This document shows positions 8,151 through 18,400 of a stretch of DNA of 64,000 nt, in pieces (position 1 is the stretch's first letter; each line of letters starts with the position of its first letter). Origin of the DNA: Gemella haemolysans (GTDB lineage Bacteria > Bacillota > Bacilli > Staphylococcales > Gemellaceae). Location of the stretch: the NCBI RefSeq assembly GCF_012273215.1, contig NZ_CP050965.1, positions 1,348,541 through 1,412,540 on the forward strand. Direction: 5' to 3'. Below the pieces are notes generated by a model. The model did not search any database and was not told the origin of the DNA. It worked only from the letters and a program-made list of their open reading frames with translations. The translations under genes were made by a program, and so were the position numbers.

Positions 8151-9461
8151 TTAGTTCTCCTCTCTAATTTCAATTGCTCCAAGTTCTTTTGCTAAATAAT
8201 CAGTGGCTAAGATATTAACATTATGATTTTCTGGATAAAATCTTGTTGAAAGTGCAAAAGATCCCTCATTTGCGAATAATTCAATAGATGAACTATCAAA
8301 TACTATTTCCACATTTTCTAAATCCAGTTTATATTTTCTATCATCTCTTCCATAACCACTAGTTCCAAAAGATACTTTCAATTCTTTATTGTCATAGCTT
8401 ACTTTAAAATCATCTACGCTAATTTCAAACTTATCACCATGTTCTTGTTTATAATACCATGTATTTTTGTTAAAGTCATTAGTTTTAATATCGTTACCTA
8501 ATAAATCTTTCACCGATTTGTGTAACGTTTGTCTAACTTTACCACCTTTGTAATTTACTACACGTGGAACAGTTAGACAGTTTTGATAACCAAACTTCGT
8601 AGTTGGATTAGTATAGCTACTATCTGGTACATACATCCAACCGATAAGCACACGATTATCATCTTCATCTAGAAATGTTTGCGATGCATAAAAATCATGT
8701 CCATAATCTAGTAATGTGAAGTTATCTAATTTATCAACATTCTCAATTCCCTCTTCAACTACAGAATATCCAATTTGGTACATATTCCCATAATTTGGAT
8801 ACATTCTTGTAATACCTTGAGGTGAGAACATAAAAATTTCTTTTCCATCTACTTCGAAATAATCTGGACATTCCCACATGAATCCTAGATTTTTTTCTGA
8901 GTAAATAGTTTTATACGGTTTAAGAGTATCCTTATCGAATACTAATAAACATCCATAATCATTGCTATCTCTAGCTCCAAGAACTAAATATTTTTTTCCA
9001 TTTTTTTCAAATATTTTTGGATCCCTAACATGATTTGACATATTAGGATAATCATCTGTAGTTAACAGACATTTTTTCTCAGTAAAATTAATTCCATCTT
9101 CCGTTTCAAAAGATATGGTATTATGACCACGTCCTTCATGAACGTAGTCATAATCACCTTTATATTTCACATTTCCTGTGTAGTAGAAGACTAATTTCCC
9201 ATCTTCTATATTGGCACTCCCTGAATAAACACCACTTTTTTCTTCTTCTATAGTTGGTGTAAGGAATACGCCACGATCTTCATAATTTTTTAGGTCACTA
9301 CTAGTATAGTAATACCATAGTTTTAATCCACCTTCTACTTCATAAGAATATTGGTGAAAAATATGATATTTACCTTTAAAGTAAGCTAATCCATTCGGAT
9401 CGTTTAGCCAACCTTTAGTAGGTTCTAAATGAAGATTTTGTTTCCAGTTATTAGCTAGCAT
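8151..9461 (-). CDS. scrB: Sucrose-6-phosphate hydrolase (GH32)
   Basis: Protein of 436 residues with the three GH32 acidic blocks: WLNDPNG (nucleophile Asp, near residue 18), RDPKIF (transition-state stabiliser, near 145) and ECPDYF (acid/base Glu, near 198). It is a little shorter than many family members (450-490). It cleaves sucrose-6-phosphate to glucose-6-phosphate and fructose in the cytoplasm. The start overlaps the end of scrA by 11 bases and has AAGGAAC upstream, so it belongs to the same operon. Confidence 0.93.
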   Translation of the reverse strand: MLANNWKQNLHLEPTKGWLNDPNGLAYFKGKYHIFHQYSYEVEGGLKLWYYYTSSDLKNYEDRGVFLTPTIEEEKSGVYSGSANIEDGKLVFYYTGNVKYKGDYDYVHEGRGHNTISFETEDGINFTEKKCLLTTDDYPNMSNHVRDPKIFEKNGKKYLVLGARDSNDYGCLLVFDKDTLKPYKTIYSEKNLGFMWECPDYFEVDGKEIFMFSPQGITRMYPNYGNMYQIGYSVVEEGIENVDKLDNFTLLDYGHDFYASQTFLDEDDNRVLIGWMYVPDSSYTNPTTKFGYQNCLTVPRVVNYKGGKVRQTLHKSVKDLLGNDIKTNDFNKNTWYYKQEHGDKFEISVDDFKVSYDNKELKVSFGTSGYGRDDRKYKLDLENVEIVFDSSSIELFANEGSFALSTRFYPENHNVNILATDYLAKELGAIEIREEN

Positions 9462-10953
9462 TTACAAGTTCCTTCTTAGTTTTGAAGAAGTATGCTGTTA
9501 CTGAGAATGAAACGATGAATGATAATGCTAAACCAATACCAAATGTTGACCAATGGTTTGCAGGAATTGATAAGAATCCTGGAAGACCAGCTGCACCTAA
9601 TGCTGATGCAAATACTTTGTTTAATCCAATCCATGCACTTCCTACTGCACTTCCTGCAATAGCTCCGTAGAATGGATATCTAAGTCTTAAGTTAACCCCG
9701 AACATAGCTGGCTCTGTAATACCTAGTAAAGCAGAAATACCAGATGCTGATGAGATTGATTTCATTTTTGTGTTTTTAGAGAATACTAATACTGCAAGAA
9801 CCGCTGCACCTTGAGCTACGTTAGACATAGATGCGATTGGGAAAATAAATGTTAATCCTGTTGCAGCTAGTAGTTGAGTTTCGATAGCTGAGAAACTTTG
9901 GTGTAATCCAGTAATTACGATTGGTGCGTAGAATAAACCGAAGATTGCTGCTCCTACGAATCCGCCTTGCATGTATAACCACTGTAATCCTTGACCAAGT
10001 AAAGTACCAGCTTCACGAAGTACTGGTCCCATCCATGCGAATGTTACGAATCCTGTTACGAATAATGAAATTAATGGTGTAGTTAAGTTATCTAACCATG
10101 ATGGAGTTACACGACGTAAGAATTTTTCGATTGTAGCTAATAACCAAGCAGCCGCAAGAATCGGTAATACAGTTCCTTGATATCCTACTTTAGCGATCTT
10201 AAATCCGAATACATCCCAGTACCCAAGAGTTGTAACTCTTTGAAGACCTTCTACAGCTTGACCACTTTGGTTAACGATATCTAAAGCTGGTGCAAGAAGT
10301 TGGTTTGTAGATGGATCTAATTTACCAAATGTATAGAAGTTCATTACATCTGGGTGAACCATTAACATCGCAAGTGCTGCCCCAAGATATGGGTTACCAC
10401 CAAAACGTTTAGTAGCTGAGAAACCAATTAATACAGGTAAGAATACGAACGGCGCATTAGCAAATACGTTAACCATGTCTGCTAGACCTGCGATACCTGG
10501 GTTAGCTTCAATAACTGATTTACCAGTGTAGAATAAATCTTTAGCTGTTAATACGTTATTGATACCCATTAAAAGACCACCAGCAACAATCGCTGGAATA
10601 ATTGGAACGAAAATATCACTTAACATTTTTACGAAACGTTGAAGTGGATTTCCTTTTGGTTTTTTAACAGTTTCAATTGAATCTTCTTCACTATTTGATG
10701 CAGCACCTTTGAATACTTCATTATATGCTGCGTAAACTTGTTGAACAAGACCACTTCCAAAGATTAATTGAAGTTGACCATTGTTAAAGAATACACCTTT
10801 AACACCTTCGATATCTTCTAATTTTTCTTTATTATATTTTTTTTCATCGTTTAATTCTAAACGAAGACGAGTTGCACAGTGAACAACAGAGCGTAAGTTT
10901 TCTTGACCACCACTATGTTCAACAACTTCTTTAACAACTTTTTTTAAGTCCAT
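9451..10953 (-). CDS. scrA: PTS sucrose transporter, EIIBC component
   Basis: Protein of 500 residues. The N-terminal EIIB domain carries the phosphorylated Cys in VHCATRLRLEL (about residue 26). It is followed by a multi-helix EIIC domain with GITEPAMFGVNLR, typical of the glucose/sucrose EIIC superfamily. No EIIA domain is present, so phosphate must come from another protein. Start ATG 10953 has AAGGAG; an upstream in-frame start at 11010 lies in the operator. First gene of scrA-scrB-scrK. Sucrose specificity is inferred from the neighbours. Confidence 0.92.
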   Translation of the reverse strand: MDLKKVVKEVVEHSGGQENLRSVVHCATRLRLELNDEKKYNKEKLEDIEGVKGVFFNNGQLQLIFGSGLVQQVYAAYNEVFKGAASNSEEDSIETVKKPKGNPLQRFVKMLSDIFVPIIPAIVAGGLLMGINNVLTAKDLFYTGKSVIEANPGIAGLADMVNVFANAPFVFLPVLIGFSATKRFGGNPYLGAALAMLMVHPDVMNFYTFGKLDPSTNQLLAPALDIVNQSGQAVEGLQRVTTLGYWDVFGFKIAKVGYQGTVLPILAAAWLLATIEKFLRRVTPSWLDNLTTPLISLFVTGFVTFAWMGPVLREAGTLLGQGLQWLYMQGGFVGAAIFGLFYAPIVITGLHQSFSAIETQLLAATGLTFIFPIASMSNVAQGAAVLAVLVFSKNTKMKSISSASGISALLGITEPAMFGVNLRLRYPFYGAIAGSAVGSAWIGLNKVFASALGAAGLPGFLSIPANHWSTFGIGLALSFIVSFSVTAYFFKTKKELVNAS

Positions 10954-11020
10954 AGTTCTTTCTCCTTTTTTATTTTTTAATTTTATATAACAACTTTTAA
11001 CATTCACCAAAATATAAATG

Positions 11021-11085
11021 GTAACGTTACTTTTTTATTGTACACCTCTTACTATCAAATTGTCAAGAGAAAAAAGTAACGTTAC
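11021..11085 (-). promoter_or_regulatory. scrA promoter flanked by two identical LacI-type operators
   Basis: Minus-strand TTGACA (11066-11061), 18-base spacer, TACAAT (11042-11037). Perfect palindromes GTAACGTTAC lie at 11076-11085, upstream of the -35, and at 11021-11030, at the transcription start region. Paired palindromes with a central CG are typical of LacI/GalR-family regulators such as ScrR. Centre-to-centre distance is 55 bp, which suits looping or cooperative repression. No scrR gene is in the window. Confidence 0.8.
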
Positions 11086-11112
11086 CATAATTTTTTATAA
11101 ATAGTAGCTTCC

Positions 11113-11141
11113 TTGCTTCAAAGTATTATTTTTGTTATAAT
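11113..11141 (+). promoter_or_regulatory. Promoter of the glycerophosphodiesterase gene
   Basis: TTGCTT (11113-11118), 17-base spacer, TATAAT (11136-11141), 28 bases before the ATG. It is divergent from the sucrose promoter. Confidence 0.6.
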
Positions 11142-11168
11142 CTAATAACTATAAAATAGGAGGCTTAT

Positions 11169-12929
11169 ATGGATTTTTCAATTAAAAATCTATTTACTAG
11201 TGTTTCTACAAACATTAATCGATATAAATTCACATACATTTCAATAGCTGCCATAATTCAACTAATTCTTGTATGTGGTTTATGGTTAATCGCTAGAGTT
11301 TTTCAACTAGCACTTACTCTAGCAGGTGAAGAACATCTTGATAATAATAATATTCTTCACATATTAACTAATCCCTATAGTTTTATAATTCTCAATTTTT
11401 TAATACTTATCGTAGCATTTTTTATGTTTATAGAATTTTCTATACTTACATTTACAATATACGGACAACTAACAGATAAGAAATATTCATATCGAAAAAT
11501 CTTAAAGAATGCATGGAATAAAACAAAAAATTTGGCAGGTTTTCAAACTCTATTTTTTATAATTTATTTCATAATTACTATTCCTACAGTAAATATAGGT
11601 GTAAGATCCGTTCTTGCTAAAAATCTCTTCATTCCAAAGTTTATTAGCAGTGAAATAATGAAAACAAATAGTGGTTTTATCATTTGGGGAATAATAATGA
11701 TTGTTTTCGCCTATCTCAATCTTAGGTTGATTTTTACATTACCCCTAACTGCTGTTGGTGATGAGAATATACTCGATAGTATTAAAAGAAGTTGGGAACT
11801 TACAAAAACCGGTAAAAGAAAACTTGTATTCACTATTATCTTATTTGAAATAATATACATCATTATTGCAGTAATTTTAATCGGTGTTATCACCTTCTTA
11901 TGTATTTATATTGACAAAGATGGTAATAATCCTATAGTTCAAACCTTATTTTTCTCGGCAATAAGTGCAATTATATTCTTTCTTGGAGTAATTTCAAAAG
12001 TAACGGTCATAACTTCATTAGTAACTGTACTAATAGATCAAAATGAAATATCAGAAGAACTAGTAAATAACCTTAACGAAAATAAGAATAAATCGAGATT
12101 AGTAGCAACCTTTACTACTATAATAATTATTCTTGCTTCTATTATTAATGGTTTTAATATTTATGGAAATGGAGTCAACAAAAATAGTGAAACAATCGCT
12201 CATAGAGGTTATGTCTATAAAGGTGTAGAAAATTCTATCGAAGCTCTTGAAGGTGCGGCTGAAGTCGGAGCTAATTACGTAGAATTAGATATATTGCTAA
12301 CTAAAGACAATAAATTCATTGTCATGCATGACTATAACCTTAAAAGACTTGCAGGTATTAATAAACGAGTTCAAGATATGAACTACGATGAAGTTGTTGG
12401 TCTACAAATAAAACAAGGAGATCATACTAGTAAAATACCTTCTTTAGAAGAATTTGTAAATAAAGCTAAGGATTTAAATATGAATCTAGTAATAGAACTA
12501 AAACCTCATGGTGGTGAACCAAGTAACTACGTCGACATCCTTATTAAAGAGATAAAAAGATTAAAACTTGAAAATTATAAATTCATGTCACTTAATTCTA
12601 AAGTTATGGAAGAACTTGAAACAAAGGCACCAAATTTAGAAACTGGTTATGTAATCCCTCTTCAATTTGGAAACTTTCACCAAACTAGCGTCGACTTTTT
12701 CGTAATAGAAGACTTTTCATACAGAGATCGTCTAGTAGAACAAGCTAAAAAACAAAACAAAAAAGTTTTTGTCTGGACAATAAATGATCCAGCTTTAATT
12801 ACTAGATACTTACAAAGCCCTGCAGATGGTATTATTACCGATGAACCTGAACTTGTAAAAGAAGAAAAAAATATCTTAGAAAATAACTACTCATATTACG
12901 ATAAAATACTAAGACTTATTAATATATAA
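11169..12929 (+). CDS. Membrane-anchored glycerophosphodiester phosphodiesterase
   Basis: Protein of 586 residues. The first 330 or so form a helical membrane domain (about six to eight hydrophobic segments) of the type fused to GDPD enzymes in Firmicutes. The C-terminal GDPD domain starts AHRGYVYKGVENS (about 341-353), followed by YVELDILLT and VMHDYNL, which supply the catalytic His pair and metal-binding Glu and Asp. The fold ends in VFVWTINDPALITRYL and GIITDEP. It hydrolyses glycerophosphodiesters or related polyol-phosphate polymers. GGAGG precedes the ATG. Monocistronic, closed by a strong terminator. Confidence 0.88.
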   Translation: MDFSIKNLFTSVSTNINRYKFTYISIAAIIQLILVCGLWLIARVFQLALTLAGEEHLDNNNILHILTNPYSFIILNFLILIVAFFMFIEFSILTFTIYGQLTDKKYSYRKILKNAWNKTKNLAGFQTLFFIIYFIITIPTVNIGVRSVLAKNLFIPKFISSEIMKTNSGFIIWGIIMIVFAYLNLRLIFTLPLTAVGDENILDSIKRSWELTKTGKRKLVFTIILFEIIYIIIAVILIGVITFLCIYIDKDGNNPIVQTLFFSAISAIIFFLGVISKVTVITSLVTVLIDQNEISEELVNNLNENKNKSRLVATFTTIIIILASIINGFNIYGNGVNKNSETIAHRGYVYKGVENSIEALEGAAEVGANYVELDILLTKDNKFIVMHDYNLKRLAGINKRVQDMNYDEVVGLQIKQGDHTSKIPSLEEFVNKAKDLNMNLVIELKPHGGEPSNYVDILIKEIKRLKLENYKFMSLNSKVMEELETKAPNLETGYVIPLQFGNFHQTSVDFFVIEDFSYRDRLVEQAKKQNKKVFVWTINDPALITRYLQSPADGIITDEPELVKEEKNILENNYSYYDKILRLINI

Positions 12930-12934
12930 AAAAT

Positions 12935-12971
12935 ATCGACTGAAATCTGATTATTTCAGTCGATGATTTTT
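12935..12971. terminator. Bidirectional terminator between GDPD and GAPDH genes
   Basis: Perfect 12-bp stem (ATCGACTGAAAT at 12935-12946 and complement at 12953-12964), 6-base loop, T-run on the plus strand and an A-run upstream that gives T on the minus strand. It serves both convergent genes. Confidence 0.9.
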
Positions 12972-12977
12972 TTTATT

Positions 12978-13994
12978 TTATACTAATTTTACAAAATATC
13001 TCAATGTTCTAATTAGTTGTGCAGTGTATGACATTTCATTATCATACCAAGAAACAACCTTAACCATTTGATTTTTGCCCTGTCCAATAACTTTTGTTTG
13101 TGTAGCATCAAATAATGAACCATAACTCATTCCTATTATATCTGAAGATACTATAGGATCTTCCGTATATCCATATGATTCATTAGCTGCTTTTTTCATT
13201 ACTTCATTAATTTCTTCCACAGTAGCATTTTTTTCAATAGTTACAAATAATTCTGTTAACGAACCAGTTGGAACGGGTACCCTTTGAGCTGCTCCATCTA
13301 AACGTCCATTTAACTCTGGAATAACTAATCCTATAGCCTTAGCAGCACCTGTAGTATTCGGTACTATATTTTCTGCGGCTGCTCGTCCACGTCTAAAATC
13401 CCCCTTGTTATGAGATCCATCTAAAGTATGCTGATCTCCTGTATATCCGTGGATAGTTGTCATTAAACCATGTACAATACCGAAGTTATCATGTAATACT
13501 TTTGCCATTGGAGCAAGACAGTTTGTAGTGCATGATGCACCCGAGATTACAGTCTCTTCTCCAGTTAGTATTTCATGATTAACATTATATACAATAGTTT
13601 TGACATCTGAGCCTCCTGGTGCAGAAAGTAGTACTTTTCTAGCTCCCGCTCTTATGTGTGCTTCAGCTTTATCCTTACTGTTAAAACGTCCGCTACATTC
13701 TAGAACAATATCTACACCTAACTCATTCCATGGTAAATTTTCTGGATCTGGTTCTCCAAAAACCTTAATTTCTTTACCATTTACGATAAACGCTCCCTCT
13801 CCTTCTTCTACAGTCCCTGGAAAAGGTCCTTGCGTTGTATCATATTTTAACAGATAAACTATTTGATTTATCGGTCTCATTCTTGATCTATTGACAGCTA
13901 CAACCTCAATATCATCTGCGTGCTGAGCTTGAATCTGTCTTAAGACCAATCTCCCAATACGACCAAAACCATTAATAGCAACTTTTATTGTCAT
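12978..13994 (-). CDS. Glyceraldehyde-3-phosphate dehydrogenase, type I, with altered cofactor loop
   Basis: Protein of 338 residues with the Rossmann start [15 protein letters not shown] and the active-site SGASCTTNC (Cys 155). The catalytic His region HGYTGDQ and the C-terminal [12 protein letters not shown] are intact. At the end of the second beta strand, where NAD-dependent enzymes have an Asp (IND-L), this protein reads [10 protein letters not shown] (35-44) with two Arg. This favours NADP or relaxed cofactor use and is unlike standard glycolytic GapA. GGGGGAA precedes the start. It stands alone rather than in a glycolytic operon, so it may be a second GAPDH; this is inference. Confidence 0.9.
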   Translation of the reverse strand: MTIKVAINGFGRIGRLVLRQIQAQHADDIEVVAVNRSRMRPINQIVYLLKYDTTQGPFPGTVEEGEGAFIVNGKEIKVFGEPDPENLPWNELGVDIVLECSGRFNSKDKAEAHIRAGARKVLLSAPGGSDVKTIVYNVNHEILTGEETVISGASCTTNCLAPMAKVLHDNFGIVHGLMTTIHGYTGDQHTLDGSHNKGDFRRGRAAAENIVPNTTGAAKAIGLVIPELNGRLDGAAQRVPVPTGSLTELFVTIEKNATVEEINEVMKKAANESYGYTEDPIVSSDIIGMSYGSLFDATQTKVIGQGKNQMVKVVSWYDNEMSYTAQLIRTLRYFVKLV

Positions 13995-14343
13995 GTGTTT
14001 TTCCCCCTGTTAATTATTTTACTCCTATAAGATAACTCATATGCTCATCCCTTTTACAACCTGAATTTCTTTTAAGTAAAATTATATGACAAACTAAACT
14101 TTTTAATTCATTATTTAATTGTGATTATCTATAAGAAATCTTATAGTAAGCGTTTCAAAACACCTAATTTCAGTATAGCATATAAAATTCTATATTTCAA
14201 TCGAGAAAATACAAATCATTATTCTTCAAATAAAAATAATACTAATTTTGTTTTATTATCATTTCATAAATCGTTTTCAACGTTAATTTAAATATTTTAT
14301 ATTAAAATATTTAAATTATAAATTTTAAAAAAATAATTTCATA
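13995..14343. other. Intergenic region between GAPDH and acid phosphatase genes
   Basis: AT-rich, no gene seen. It contains the palindromic candidate operator at 14129-14146 and a degenerate cre-like site next to it, described separately. A minus-strand TATAAT around 14078-14083 may be the GAPDH -10, but no good -35 accompanies it. Confidence 0.4.
14129..14158 (-). promoter_or_regulatory. Candidate operator(s) upstream of the GAPDH gene
   Basis: CTATAAGA-AA-TCTTATAG, a perfect 8-bp inverted repeat, at 14129-14146. It overlaps a minus-strand sequence at 14158-14145 that matches the Bacillus cre consensus at about 12 of 14 positions (TTGAAACGCTTACT). The gene could thus be under catabolite control plus a second regulator. 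The cre match misses two conserved bases. Confidence 0.35.
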
Positions 14344-14372
14344 TTGAAATTTCCTAATTAATAAATTATACT
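14344..14372 (+). promoter_or_regulatory. Promoter of the acid phosphatase gene
   Basis: TTGAAA (14344-14349), 17-base spacer, TATACT (14367-14372), followed by AAAGGAG and the ATG at 14408. Confidence 0.65.
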
Positions 14373-14407
14373 TATAGTTATAGACAATAAAAGGAGCTAT
14401 ATTTATT

Positions 14408-15256
14408 ATGAAAAATAAAAAATTTGTTATGACTATTTCATCAGTATTAGCTACTGTTGTTCTTGCAACAGGTTGTGCACAAAAAACTGAAGAAAAAAAA
14501 GAAGAAAATAAGAGTGGAGATAACAAGATAACTCTTACTTACGATCAACTTAGATCTCGCGAAAATACAATGGGAGCTTTATGGTATCAAAATGCAGCTG
14601 AAGTAGATGCATTATACCAACAAGGTTACAATGTTGCTACTAATAAGTTAAAAGAACTATTAAAACAGCCTACTGATAAACCATATTCTATCGTCTTAGA
14701 TATTGATGAAACAGTATTAAGCAACATACCATTCCAAGTAAAAATGGTTAAAGATGGAACTGCATTCAATCCAAAATTATGGGACGAGTGGGTTCAAAAA
14801 GCAGAAGCTACACCAGTGGCTGGAGCTAAAGAATTCTTACAATTTGCTGACAAAAATAAAGTTCAAATTTACTACATTTCTGACAGAACTGATGCACAAA
14901 TAGATGCTACAATTAAAAACCTTGAAGCACAAGGTCTTCCAGTTCAAGGACGCGATCACCTAATGTTCAAAAAAGAAGGTGACAAGTCTAAAGAAGGACG
15001 TCGTCAAGAAGTTATTAAACATACTAACCTAGTTATGTTATTTGGGGATAACTTAGTTGACTTCGCTGAATTCTCAACTAAATCAGAAGCTGATAGAGAT
15101 AAAATGTTTGAACAATTAAAAGCTGAATTTGGGGATAAATTCATCATCTTCCCTAACCCTATGTACGGATCATGGGAATCTGCAGTATACAAAGGTGAGA
15201 AAAAAGACGGTAAAGGACAATCTGAAGCTCGTCTAAATGCACTTAAAGGATACTAA
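14408..15256 (+). CDS. Acid phosphatase lipoprotein, e(P4) / 5'-nucleotidase family (HAD IIIB)
   Basis: Lipoprotein of 282 residues. The signal peptide ends in the lipobox ATGC (Cys about residue 23). The catalytic DxDxT motif is LDIDETVLSN (about 98-107), the second HAD motif YYISDRTDAQ and the acidic motif LFGDNLVDF. This is the surface acid phosphatase family of Haemophilus e(P4) and Streptococcus LppC/SapS, which dephosphorylates nucleotides and NMN at the membrane so that nucleosides can be taken up. It is monocistronic with its own promoter and terminator. Confidence 0.92.
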   Translation: MKNKKFVMTISSVLATVVLATGCAQKTEEKKEENKSGDNKITLTYDQLRSRENTMGALWYQNAAEVDALYQQGYNVATNKLKELLKQPTDKPYSIVLDIDETVLSNIPFQVKMVKDGTAFNPKLWDEWVQKAEATPVAGAKEFLQFADKNKVQIYYISDRTDAQIDATIKNLEAQGLPVQGRDHLMFKKEGDKSKEGRRQEVIKHTNLVMLFGDNLVDFAEFSTKSEADRDKMFEQLKAEFGDKFIIFPNPMYGSWESAVYKGEKKDGKGQSEARLNALKGY

Positions 15257-15281
15257 TCTTATATAAAATTAACAATTTAGA

Positions 15282-15329
15282 GTGTCTTAATATTATCTAA
15301 TAAAAGATAATATTAAGACACTTATATTT
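15282..15329 (+). terminator. Terminator of the acid phosphatase gene
   Basis: Perfect 17-bp stem (15282-15298 and 15305-15321), loop AATAAA, then a T-rich tract. Confidence 0.92.
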
Positions 15330-15354
15330 TTTTCTATTTTTTAATTCTATATCC

Positions 15355-15383
15355 TTGATTGATAGCGAATATCAGAGTATAAT
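15355..15383 (+). promoter_or_regulatory. Promoter of the surface amidase gene
   Basis: TTGATT (15355-15360), 17-base spacer, TATAAT (15378-15383), 55 bases before the ATG. Confidence 0.65.
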
Positions 15384-15438
15384 TAAGTAGCAAAGCATAT
15401 AACAGCTTATTTATTATTCATTAAATTAGGAGTCAAAA

Positions 15439-18400
15439 ATGAAAAAGAAAAATCTAAAATACGTTCTTATACCAGCATTTGCAGCTACTACACTATTTCC
15501 TGTCTTAGCAACCGATAACCAAGCCCATGCTAATGAAAACAGTGATACAGTATCTGCACCAGTTAATAATACAGCTAGCAATAACGGAACTTCAACTACT
15601 GAAACCCCAACTTCTAACACTGCTACAAATTCATCTTCAACTGCAGATGTAAAACCTAATGTAGATAGTAGTAATAATGAGGTTTCTACTACTAATACTG
15701 AAGAAAACACATCTTCTAAACCTACAATCCCATTTACTATAGCAGAGTATAAACAAAAAAGTGCTCTTGAACTTGCTAAATTAATTCGTGAGAAAAAAGT
15801 AACAAGTACAGAGTTAGTTGATCTAGCATATAAAGTTATTTCAGATGAAAATCCTAAATTAAATGCTGTACTCACTACTGAAAATGGAAAAATTCCTAAA
15901 ACTATTATCGATGAAGCATATAGAACTGCTAAAGAAATAGACGAGAGAGTAAAAGCAGGTAATCTTGCCGCTAATCCTGTAAACTGGGAAGAACAACCAT
16001 TTTTAGGAGTTCCTACATTAATTAAAGGATTAGATTTACTAAAAGATGGTGATGCTTCTAATGGTATCTATTTTAATAAAGGTAAGGTCTCTAAGTTTAG
16101 TGGAGCTGTCGCAAAAGAATTCGAAAAACTTGGATTTGTAATACTTGGACAAACTAACTACCCTGAACTAGGAACTAGAAATATCACAGATTCTAAATTA
16201 TTCGGACCTGCTGGTAACCCTTGGGATCCAAGTCGAAATACAGGTGGTTCTTCAGGAGGAAGCGCAGGTGCTGTAGCAAGTGGAATGGTATCAATTGCAA
16301 GCGGTAGTGATGCTGGTGGTTCAATTCGTATCCCTGCTTCATGGACAGGTTTAATTGGTTTAAAACCTACGGGTCATGTAGTAAAATTCCCTCTAGTAAA
16401 AACTATCGAAGATGCTAAGGCATATTTTGACAAGACAACAATCAACAAACCTAAAACACTAGAAGAAGTTCCAACTGATTTGAAAAAATTAAAAATTGCG
16501 TATTCACTTAAAACACCATTAAGAGATGTTGAATTAAGTGAAGATGGAAAAAAGGCCGTTCTTAAAGCTGTTGAATTTCTTAGAAAACAAGGCTTCACTG
16601 TAGAAGAAATAAATGAATTCCCTATTGATGGTTACGAAGGAATCAGAACTTATACAATTGGAGCTATTGGTGGAGCATACACTGCTCCCGCAAAAGTAGC
16701 TACTGAAGATAATAAACGCGATTTAGATCCTGCAACTTATGCACTAGGAACATCGTCATATAAAGTTAAGACTGTTAACACTGATATTTCTTCTGCAAAA
16801 CCAATGTCGGAATATATAAATCAAATGAACGAATTTTATAAAAAATATGATTTATTCTTAATGGCAACGAATGCTGTGACAGCACCATCTAACGATAAAA
16901 AAGTTGACCCTTATGTAGATCCAGAGGTTGAAGAAAAGCTTTATAATATTAATCAAATAAAAGATCCAAAAGAGAGATTCAATCTACTAGTAAAACAATG
17001 GGAACCAATGATGAGAAGAACACCATTTACATGGCTATTTAACTTAACAGGAAATCCTGCTATCTCTTTACCAGTTTATAAGAGTGAAAATAATCTTCCT
17101 CTTGGAGTTATGTTTGCCGCAAAAAATAATTCAGAAAAAATACTTCTGGAAATGGGACAATTATTCCAAGATAATAATCAATTCATAATGCATCCAAACA
17201 TTAGAAAAACAGTTGTTGCCGAAAATGGAAATAAAGTAAGAGAAAATGAATATGGTACAAAATATGAATATTCAATTCCTAATGAATCTCCTGTTGCTGA
17301 TGCTCTTAAACCTTTCACTGGTAAAGTTGACGGACTTTCTGAAAATGGTAATAAAGTAGTTGTTGATAATGACGGTAATGTTTCTGAGTTCAACACACCT
17401 ACTGACGCTCCTATTGCTGAGGCTCTTAAACCTTTCACTGGGAAAATCGATGGACTTTCTGAAAATGGTAATAAAGTAGTTGTTGATAAGAATGGTAATG
17501 TTTCTGAATTCAATACTCCTACTGACGTCCCTGTTGCTGAGGCTCTTAAACCTTTCACTGGGAAAATCGACGGACTTTCTGAAAATGGTAATAAAGTAGT
17601 TGTTGATAAGGATGGTAATGTTTCTGAGTTCAACACACCTGCTGACGCTCCTGTTACTGAGGCTCTTAAACCTTTCACTGGGAAAATTGATGGACTTTCT
17701 GAAAATGGTAATAAAGTAGTTATTGATAATGACGGTAATGTTTCTGAGTTCAACACACCTGCTGACGCTCCTGTTGCTGAGGCTCTTAAACCTTTCACTG
17801 GGAAAATTGATGGACTTTCTGAAAATGGTAATAAAGTAGTTGTTGATAAGGATGGTAATGTTTCTGAATTCAATACCCCAACTGAAGTTCCTGTTGTTGA
17901 TGCTCTTAAACCTTTCACTGGGAAAGTTGACGGACTTTCTGAAAATGGTAATAAAGTAGTTATTAATAAAGATGGGAATGTTTCTGAATTCAATACTCCT
18001 ACTGATGCTACTGTTACCGAAGCTCTTAAACCTTTCACTGGTAAAATTGATGGACTTTCTGAAAATGGCAATAAAGTAGTAGTTAATAAAGATGGGAATG
18101 TTTCTGAATTCAATACTCCTGCTGACGCTCCTATTGCTGAGGCTCTGAAACCTTTCACTGGAAAAATTGATGGACTTTCAACAAATGGAAATAAAGTTGT
18201 TGTCGATAAAGATGGTAAAGTTTCTGAATTTAGAAACCCAGAAAGAGCACCTAGTGTTCCAAAACTTCCAGAACTAACTATTAACAAAGAAACAACAACT
18301 GTTGTAATTAAATCAAAAGATCAAAATATCAGTGTAGAACTAAACTCTAACCATGCCGAAGAAATCAGTTTTAAAGCAACTGATATTACTAATAAAATAG

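Noticed and set aside
14145-14158. Confident cre site at the GAPDH promoter
   Set aside because: Two conserved positions differ from consensus; kept only as a low-confidence candidate.
17178-18287. 369-codon frame antisense to the amidase repeats
   Set aside because: It is a shadow produced by the 120-bp periodicity and codon bias of the real gene; repeats itself in step with it and has no start signals.
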